NCBI RefSeq assembly: GCF_000813005.1
Contig: NZ_JSYP01000011.1
Location: 310,001 to 374,000 of the forward strand
DNA length: 64,000 nt
Reading direction: 5' to 3'
Source of the DNA: Flavobacterium sp. KMS
GTDB lineage: Bacteria; Bacteroidota; Bacteroidia; Flavobacteriales; Flavobacteriaceae
Positions within the stretch are counted from its first letter, which is position 1, and every line of letters begins with the position of its first letter. Shown one piece after another: positions 59,001-64,000 of the stretch. The translations under genes and the position numbers were made by a program. The notes under the pieces are model-generated. The model was not told the DNA's origin. It ran no database searches and worked only from the letters and a program-made list of their open reading frames with translations.

Positions 59001-60591
59001 GGTAATGCTTTTGTCGCAATCGCTGGCTGACTTTACAAAAGGTGAGGCCGACGTTTTGCGTAAGGCGATGGGTAAGAAACAAAAAGATGTACTGGATAAA
59101 ATGAAGCCTAAGTTCGTAGAACAAGCGGCTAAGAAAGGTCATGATGCAAAAGTTCTGGAGAAAATTTGGAAAGACTGGGAAGCATTTGCGAGTTACGCCT
59201 TTAATAAATCGCACTCGACTTGTTATGCCTGGATTGCTTACCAAACGGCATACTTAAAAGCGCATTATCCTGCTGAATATATGGCTGCGGTACTTTCTAA
59301 TAATATGAACGACATTAAGCAGGTTTCGTTTTTTATGGAAGAATGTAAACGAATGGGATTACAGGTTTTAGGACCAGATGTAAACGAGTCGTTTTATAAG
59401 TTTACTGTAAATGATGAATATGCTGTGCGTTTTGGAATGGGAGCTATCAAAGGAGTAGGTTCTGGAGCAGTGGCAACAATTGTAGAAAGTAGAAAAGACG
59501 GTAGATATAAATCGATTTTTGATTTAGCTAAACGAATAGATTTGCGTGCTGCGAATAAAAAAGCAATCGAAAATCTGGCTTTGGCTGGTGGTTTTGATTC
59601 GTTTGAAGGAACTACAAGAGCACAATATTTTCATGATGATGGAGACGGAATTACTTTTTATGAAAAGGCAATTCGTTATGGATCCAAGTTTCAGGAAAAT
59701 GAAAATTCATCGCAAGTGAGTTTGTTTGGAGAAACAAGCGAAGTGCAAATTGCCGAGCCTGTTGTGCCTCCGTGTGAAGACTGGAGTACGATGGAAAAAC
59801 TGGCTAAGGAGAAGGAAGTTGTTGGGATTTATATCTCTGGACATCCTCTTGACGATTTTAGATTTGAGATGAAATACTTTTGTAATGCGAGATTAGAATC
59901 GCTGAAAAGTATGAATGAATATGTGGGTAAAAATCTAAATTTTGCAGGAATTATAAATAACGTGCAACACCGTGTGGCGAAAAACGGAAAAGGCTGGGCG
60001 GTATTTAATTTAGAAGGATATGATGAAAGTTATGAGTTTAAGATTTTTGGTGAAGAATACCTGAAATTCCGCCATTTCCTGATTCAGAATAATTTTGCTT
60101 TCCTGAAAATATTAATAAAAGACGGATGGGTAAATCATGATACAGGTAAAAAATCTGATCCAAGAATGCAATTTGTCGAAATAAGACAATTGCAGGATAT
60201 TCTGGAAGCTTTTGCTAAAAAGTTGATTTTATTGTTGAACATAAAAGATTTACATGAAGATTTTATTCATAGGTTGAGTCATTTGTTTAGTGAGAATAAA
60301 GGCGATAATCAGGTGACTTTTGAAATCATGGAATTAGAAAAAGTAAAACGCTTGGTTCGGGTTGAAACAAATAATGAGTTTGAAGAAACTGAAGATGCTG
60401 TTTTTGTCGATGAAAATGACGAAAATGATACTGATGAAGTTGCTGCTACAAAAACACCTGAGGTTACTGAGGTGGAAGAAATAAGTGTGGTTACTAAGTT
60501 GACTATGCCGAGTAGAAGGTTAAAAATTAAGATTTCGACTGAGTTATTGCAAGAATTAGAGAAAATGCAGATAAATTTTAAGCTGAATTAA
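56050..60591 (+). CDS. dnaE: DNA polymerase III alpha subunit with fused N-terminal 3'-5' exonuclease
   Basis: 1513 residues, longer than the usual 1150-1200 of DnaE. Residues 1-190 are a DnaQ-like DEDDh exonuclease: 'LIFDTETTGLPK' (Exo I), 'FIVGQNLGFDVNIMG' (Exo II) and 'AEAHNATADVEATTRC' (Exo III). A PHP domain starts near 260 ('SHLHNHTQFSVLQ'). The polymerase active site has 'GPGRGSAAGSAVAY' and 'MPDIDIDFDDEGRGR' (Asp triad, about 690-705). An OB domain lies near 1290-1380. So proofreading and synthesis are on one chain. Chromosomal replicase. Confidence 0.96.
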   Translation: MYLIFDTETTGLPKRWDAPITDSDNWPRCIQIAWQLHDEMGQLIEHQDYLVKPEGFNIPYDAERIHGISTELAEADGITLAEVLEKFNIALSKTKFIVGQNLGFDVNIMGAEFHRMGVESPMSSMPVLDTCTEVTASLLKLPGGRGGRFKLPTLTELHSYLFEKPFAEAHNATADVEATTRCFLELIRREVFTKEELDVPKDYFKEFQNRNPQEFPLIGLKHINLKAASDKIREQLKALESVGNETTVSHSDREDFKAAKYSHLHNHTQFSVLQSTIGIGNIVSATAKNGMPAVAMTDTGNMMGAFHFVSAVMNHNKAASGKNKALVEAGEEPTETEIKPIVGCEFNVCDNHLDKTKKDNGNQVVLLAKNKKGYHNLAKMSSIAFTNGFYYVPRIDRAIVEKYKEDIMVLSGNLYGEIQSKILNVGENQAEEALIWWKEQFGDDFYLEVMRHNQEDENRVNKTLIEFSKKHNVKLIATNNTYYLNKEDANAHDILLCVKDGEKQATPIGRGRGYRYGLPNQEYYYKSPDEMKKLFADLPEAIINIQEIVDKVEIYSLYRDVLLPKFDIPEEFVVVEDEADGGVRGENKYLRHLTMVGAKKRYGEITESIQERLDFELLTISNSGYPGYFLIVQDFIAEARNMDVSVGPGRGSAAGSAVAYCLGITNIDPIKYDLLFERFLNPDRVSMPDIDIDFDDEGRGRVMDYVINKYGQNQVAQIITYGKMATKSAIRDTARVLDLPLFEADRIAKLIPGMMPSKWNLARFISESEEEVKKALRSDEFENVKELIAIANEDDLAGETIQQAKILEGSMRNTGIHACGVIITPSDITNFVPVTTAKDSDLYVTQFDNSVAESAGLLKMDFLGLKTLTLIKDTVKLVKYRNGIDLDPDTFPIDDVETYALFQRGETVGIFQYESPGMQKYMKDLKPTVFGDLIAMNALYRPGPLEYIPSFVRRKNGEEEIKYDLDACEEYLGETYGITVYQEQVMLLSQSLADFTKGEADVLRKAMGKKQKDVLDKMKPKFVEQAAKKGHDAKVLEKIWKDWEAFASYAFNKSHSTCYAWIAYQTAYLKAHYPAEYMAAVLSNNMNDIKQVSFFMEECKRMGLQVLGPDVNESFYKFTVNDEYAVRFGMGAIKGVGSGAVATIVESRKDGRYKSIFDLAKRIDLRAANKKAIENLALAGGFDSFEGTTRAQYFHDDGDGITFYEKAIRYGSKFQENENSSQVSLFGETSEVQIAEPVVPPCEDWSTMEKLAKEKEVVGIYISGHPLDDFRFEMKYFCNARLESLKSMNEYVGKNLNFAGIINNVQHRVAKNGKGWAVFNLEGYDESYEFKIFGEEYLKFRHFLIQNNFAFLKILIKDGWVNHDTGKKSDPRMQFVEIRQLQDILEAFAKKLILLLNIKDLHEDFIHRLSHLFSENKGDNQVTFEIMELEKVKRLVRVETNNEFEETEDAVFVDENDENDTDEVAATKTPEVTEVEEISVVTKLTMPSRRLKIKISTELLQELEKMQINFKLN

Positions 60592-60738
60592 ATTTTAACA
60601 GTTAAAATTTTAAATAATGTGTTTTTTTTACGTTAAAATTATGCATGCATACTATTTTTTTAGTATCATTGTGTTGAATTACAACGATTGCGCTCCTATT
60701 GCCCCAATGCATAAAGAGAACATTCTGTTAAATTATTT

Positions 60739-60746
60739 TATGTTTG
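60739..60746 (+). promoter_or_regulatory. -7 box for the outer-membrane protein gene
   Basis: TATGTTTG (TAnnTTTG), 24 bp before the ATG at 60771; it supports that start over the upstream in-frame codon at 60744, which would lie inside the promoter. Confidence 0.5.
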
Positions 60747-60770
60747 TATAAATTATTTAAGAAAAAAATT

Positions 60771-61694
60771 ATGAAAAAGAACCTTTTTTTATTAGGATTA
60801 ATGGTTTGTTCTATGACTATGGTAGCTCAAACTGAAACACAAAAACCAGAAAGCTGGTATTTTAAATTAGGCGGGTCATATTTCTTGCAAACTGCCGCAA
60901 CTGAGTTTCCTACAGTAGGAGGAAATCTTCCTTTGGATAGAACTTACGTTGGGGGTAAGTTAGTTTCTGAAGAAAGTGTTACAGGTTCTTTTGGTGAAGG
61001 TTTTAGAACTGGCGTTACTGCGGGTTATAGATTTAATGCTCGTTTAGGGGTTGAGTTAGGGGTTAATTATTACACTAGTAATGATAAAACAATGGCGCAA
61101 ACCAGATCAGATGTGCCTATTACGCCAGCTGGAGTGTATAGTTTTAAATCAGTAGGTCAAATTACTGCTTTTGATTTAGCGCCTGCATTAGTATTATTTT
61201 TAGGAGAGCACAAAGGTTTTGAGCCGTATACTAAAGTTGGGGTTTTAGTTCCTATTCATGGAGATTTAGAAATCACTACTGATGCATACGCACCGATCGC
61301 TTTTGCACCAACGGGAGCTCCAATTGCTTTTGGAGATGTTCGTAGCGTTGATAAAGTAAAACCAAATCCTACTATTGGGTTTGTTGCTGCTTTAGGAACA
61401 TCATATAAATTAGGAAAAAACATTTCGGTTTTTGCTGAATTAGAATACCGTAACTTTACTGTACACGGAAAAACTAAAGAAACTACTGAATTTACTGTTA
61501 ATGGAAAAGATGCTTTAGCAACTAGATCAACTTCTCAAATACATACAAATTACAGAAGTTCTTTAAATACAACTTCTAATAATGCTTTGACAAATCCTAA
61601 TGGTGTTGATAAAACACAAGCAATGGATGAATTAAGCTCTTACGTTGGTATTTCAGGTTTAGGTCTTACTTTAGGTCTTAAATATAGTTTGTAA
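60771..61694 (+). CDS. Outer-membrane beta-barrel protein (porin family)
   Basis: 307 residues. Signal peptide 1-20 ending 'CSMTMVAQ'. Barrel strands such as 'GFRTGVTAGYRFNARLGVELGVNYY' (quoted here as family-like: 'AGYRFNARLGVELGV'), 'NPTIGFVAALGTSYKLGK' and a terminal 'ISGLGLTLGLKYSL' ending in an aromatic-containing strand suited to BAM insertion. Short promoter distance and own terminator suggest a well-expressed single gene. Ligand unknown. Confidence 0.82.
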   Translation: MKKNLFLLGLMVCSMTMVAQTETQKPESWYFKLGGSYFLQTAATEFPTVGGNLPLDRTYVGGKLVSEESVTGSFGEGFRTGVTAGYRFNARLGVELGVNYYTSNDKTMAQTRSDVPITPAGVYSFKSVGQITAFDLAPALVLFLGEHKGFEPYTKVGVLVPIHGDLEITTDAYAPIAFAPTGAPIAFGDVRSVDKVKPNPTIGFVAALGTSYKLGKNISVFAELEYRNFTVHGKTKETTEFTVNGKDALATRSTSQIHTNYRSSLNTTSNNALTNPNGVDKTQAMDELSSYVGISGLGLTLGLKYSL

Positions 61695-61717
61695 TATAAT
61701 TACTTTAATAGTTTTAG

Positions 61718-61749
61718 AAAAGAGGATGTTCGAAAGAATATCCTCTTTT
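61718..61749 (+). terminator. Terminator after the porin-like gene
   Basis: AAAAGAGGAT (61718-61727) pairs with ATCCTCTTTT (61740-61749), with TTC/GAA pairing inside; followed by TTT. Confidence 0.85.
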
Positions 61750-61849
61750 TTGTTTTCATTCTAATTAGGAATCTATTGTGTTTTTTAGCTTTTTGGTATT
61801 GAGTTAAAGTGTGATAAAGTAGAAAAGACTCTTGTGGATTGCTAATGTT

Positions 61850-61930
61850 CTAGCCCTGATAGAAGCGGTATCCTTTTAAGGCTTTCTTTAAGCCGTAAAA
61901 GATATAGCTGATAGCAGGATTAAGCTCCAG
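61850..61930. repeat. Structured flavobacterial intergenic element, copy 2 (inverted)
   Basis: Reverse orientation relative to 1910-1991. Flanks 'ctagccctgat' and 'agcaggat' match the first copy's 'atcagggctag' and 'ctcctgct' arms. The stem 61873-61884 with 61890-61901 (one mismatch) has another sequence than copy 1. The 61695-62106 spacer holds no gene. Confidence 0.6.
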
Positions 61931-62023
61931 AAATTGCTTAAATAACGATAGAAGTATAGAAATTTGTAATGCGTTTATAATGAAAACTAATTTGTAAATT
62001 GAGGTGAATTGATTTTAAATTTC

Positions 62024-62031
62024 TAAATTTG
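62024..62031 (+). promoter_or_regulatory. -7 box for trxA
   Basis: TAAATTTG (TAnnTTTG), 75 bp before the ATG. No clear -33. Confidence 0.35.
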
Positions 62032-62106
62032 TACTCGAGTTTGAAACTCATTAAAAATTGTCCCCCGAAGCGAAGTCTGAGGGTTAAACTTTAAACAAAA
62101 AAGAAA

Positions 62107-62424
62107 ATGGCATTAGCAATAACAGACGCTACTTTTGATGAAGTAGTTTTGAAATCAGATAAACCAGTTATGGTTGACTTTTGGGCAGCATGGTGTGGGC
62201 CTTGTAGAATGGTTGGACCAATCATCGACGAATTAAGCACTGAATATGCTGGAAAAGTAGTAGTAGGAAAAGTAGACGTAGATGCAAACCAAGAATTTGC
62301 TGCAAAATACGGTGTACGTAATATTCCAACTGTTTTGGTTTTTCATAACGGTGAAGTAGTAGGTAAACAAGTAGGAGTTGCTCCGAAACAAACTTACGCA
62401 GATAGTTTAGACGCATTGTTGTAA
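62107..62424 (+). CDS. trxA: Thioredoxin
   Basis: 105 residues, standard TrxA length. Active site WCGPC in '[16 protein letters not shown]' (about 25-40), the cis-Pro in '[12 protein letters not shown]', no signal peptide, so cytoplasmic. Reduces protein disulfides with thioredoxin reductase. Not linked to the periplasmic VKOR fusion at 31993. Confidence 0.96.
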   Translation: MALAITDATFDEVVLKSDKPVMVDFWAAWCGPCRMVGPIIDELSTEYAGKVVVGKVDVDANQEFAAKYGVRNIPTVLVFHNGEVVGKQVGVAPKQTYADSLDALL

Positions 62425-62449
62425 TCGAATCCGATTATAATTTATATAG

Positions 62450-62475
62450 AAAGGTTTGGCGAAAGTCAAACCTTT
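62450..62475 (+). terminator. Terminator of trxA
   Basis: AAAGGTTTGGC (62450-62460) pairs with GTCAAACCTTT (62465-62475), GAAA tetraloop, T run. Confidence 0.88.
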
Positions 62476-62511
62476 TTTTATTTTTAACGAATATCAATAC
62501 CTATTCCTAAA

Positions 62512-64000
62512 ATGAAAATTATTTACTGCTTCCTTAGTTTCTTTGTCCTAACTAGTATTTGTTGGTCTCAATCTGTAAAAAAGAAAGAGTTTATATTGGA
62601 AAAAGGAGTTTCTGAGGAATTGGCGATCTTCCGAAAACAGCAAATCTCGGATGTAACGTATGAATTAGCGTTTGCAATTCCTGATAAAAAAGACCAGCAG
62701 ATTGTTTCGGGTCTTGCTGTAGAGTTTAAATTGTTGGATTTAAGTCGCCCTGTGTATTTAGATTTTAATGAAAAATCGCAGAATCTAAAATCGATTCTTG
62801 TAAACGGCAAAAATGTTGCTATTGTGCATGAGAAAGAACATATCGTTATTTCTGAAAAGAGCTTAGTGAAAGGTAATAATAAAGTCGAAATTTTATTTAT
62901 AGCTGGAGATTTATCGTTGAACAGGAATGATGATTTTCTTTATACGCTGTTAGTTCCTGATAGAGCTAGTACGTTGTTTCCTTGTTTTGACCAGCCAGAT
63001 ATTAAAGCAACTTATGTGCTTAGTCTTACTGTGCCAAAGGATTGGGCTGTTCTTGCTGGTGCGAGTGTAGAAGAGAAGTTTGATAAGGAAGAAACGGTTA
63101 CTTATAAGTTTGGGAAATCAGACAAAATGAGTACTTATTTGTTTTCGTTTGTGGCTGGTCAATTTAAAAAAGTCACCGAAAACCCTCGTGGTAATAGGTC
63201 GATGACAATGTTATACAGGGAAAATAATCCCGATAAAATAAAAGCAAGTACAGATACTATTTTTAATTTACATCAGCAATCATTAGGTTTCTTGGAGCAA
63301 TATACACAATATCCGTTTCCTTTTCAGAAGTTGGATTTTGCCTCGATTCCTGTATTTCAATATGGAGGAATGGAGCATGTGGGAGCTATTCAGTATAAAG
63401 AGTCTTCTTTGTTTTTGGATAACAGCGCTACTGATAGCGAGAAATTGAATAGAGCTAAGCTTATTGCTCACGAAACAGCTCATATGTGGTTTGGTGATTT
63501 GGTGACTATGAAATGGTTTGATGATGTATGGATGAAAGAGGTTTTTGCAAATTTTATGGCAGACAAAATCATGAATCCAATTTTTCCGAAGGTAAATCAT
63601 GGTTTACAGTTTTTAACAGCTCATTATCCTAGTGCGTATGACGAAGATAGGTCTGCGGGAACACATCCGATTAAGCAAAAATTAGCAAATCTTAAAAACG
63701 CAGGATCGCTTTACGGAAGTATCATTTATAATAAAGCGCCAATTATGATGCGTCAATTAGAAGCTTCGATGGGAGAAGAGGCTTTTAAGAAAGGTATTCA
63801 GAAGTATATTGAGAAATATGCTAATGATAATGCTAATTGGGAGAATTTAGTTGAAATTCTGGATGCTGAATCTCCATTGGACATTAAGAAATGGAGTGAT
63901 GTTTGGGTTAATAAATCGGGAAGACCTATTCTTACAGCGCATATTGAGTATGATTCTGGAAATCGTATACAACGTTTTGAGATTAATCAACAGGCAGAGG
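62512..64000 (+). CDS. M1 family metallopeptidase (aminopeptidase), partial at window end
   Basis: At least 496 codons, open to the end of the window. Signal peptide 1-20 ('SFFVLTSICWSQS'). The M1 exopeptidase motif is 'GGMEHVGAIQY' (family GxMEN, with His for Asn), and the zinc site is 'AHETAHMWFGDL' with the second Glu in 'MKEVFANF', matching HExxH-x18-E. Exported zinc aminopeptidase, probably periplasmic. The C-terminal part is missing. Confidence 0.9.
   Translation, partial: MKIIYCFLSFFVLTSICWSQSVKKKEFILEKGVSEELAIFRKQQISDVTYELAFAIPDKKDQQIVSGLAVEFKLLDLSRPVYLDFNEKSQNLKSILVNGKNVAIVHEKEHIVISEKSLVKGNNKVEILFIAGDLSLNRNDDFLYTLLVPDRASTLFPCFDQPDIKATYVLSLTVPKDWAVLAGASVEEKFDKEETVTYKFGKSDKMSTYLFSFVAGQFKKVTENPRGNRSMTMLYRENNPDKIKASTDTIFNLHQQSLGFLEQYTQYPFPFQKLDFASIPVFQYGGMEHVGAIQYKESSLFLDNSATDSEKLNRAKLIAHETAHMWFGDLVTMKWFDDVWMKEVFANFMADKIMNPIFPKVNHGLQFLTAHYPSAYDEDRSAGTHPIKQKLANLKNAGSLYGSIIYNKAPIMMRQLEASMGEEAFKKGIQKYIEKYANDNANWENLVEILDAESPLDIKKWSDVWVNKSGRPILTAHIEYDSGNRIQRFEINQQAE

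Noticed and set aside
1..64000. tRNA or rRNA genes
   Set aside because: Scanning for T-arm motifs and CCA-proximal stems by eye found no cloverleaf candidates and no rRNA-like segment. A covariance search could still find one I missed.

Overview
The window is AT-rich and reads as a Flavobacterium-like chromosome (Bacteroidota, Flavobacteriia). Evidence for this: Bacteroidota -7 boxes of the form TAnnTTTG upstream of many genes, a T9SS-type C-terminal sorting domain, FtsX-type ABC permeases, a TPR/AraC-type regulator, a DnaE with a fused proofreading domain, S16 with a long Ala/Glu-rich tail, and many intergenic hairpin repeats. No rRNA, tRNA, CRISPR array, integrase or IS transposase was seen.

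Layout. 0.3-12.6 kb: Gfo/Idh/MocA oxidoreductase, AsmA-like protein, orphan HNH endonuclease, ribosome hibernation factor, NAD(P)-binding protein, an exported flavodoxin-RidA fusion, a lipoprotein with three HGQxGHRCD repeats, an NTF2-like protein and an ammonium transporter, separated by repeat-rich spacers. 12.6-14.3 kb: trmB, a LysE-type exporter and an alkyltransferase-like protein. 14.4-21.9 kb: an NtrB/NtrC-like two-component pair divergent from a three-gene HlyD/ABC operon that has a sigma-54-like promoter. 21.9-29.6 kb: L,D-transpeptidase, Mrp ATPase and NifU-type Fe-S proteins, ferredoxin, SGNH lipoprotein, DUF3050 protein and glutaryl-CoA dehydrogenase.

29.8-43.7 kb is the standout region. 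A membrane TPR/AraC regulator and a divergent GG-leader peptide gene precede a three-part fusion: a degenerate C39-like domain, a VKOR membrane domain and a CGHC thioredoxin domain. Then come 19 small genes in tandem, a C39 peptidase-containing ABC exporter (start TTG), its HlyD partner, and 3 more small genes. All 22 small proteins share a 25-residue leader (MLKNIL-LEGAQ-LT--EQK-I-GG type). Every core has exactly 4 or 6 cysteines and no leader has any. Ten genes are preceded by a short 5' hairpin whose closing pair covaries. I infer a disulfide-rich secreted peptide system in which the VKOR-thioredoxin fusion makes the disulfides and the C39 exporter cuts and exports. What the peptides do (bacteriocin, signal or other) is unknown, and no immunity gene or lanthipeptide, radical-SAM or YcaO enzyme was found.

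43.7-64 kb is mostly housekeeping: tRNA1(Val) methyltransferase, a four-helix-bundle protein, rpsP-rimM, an RRM protein, the leu genes (leuC, leuD, a SAM methyltransferase, leuA-like, leuB), a DUF417 membrane protein, outer-membrane barrels, an orphan T9SS sorting domain, dnaE, trxA, and an M1 aminopeptidase cut by the window end.
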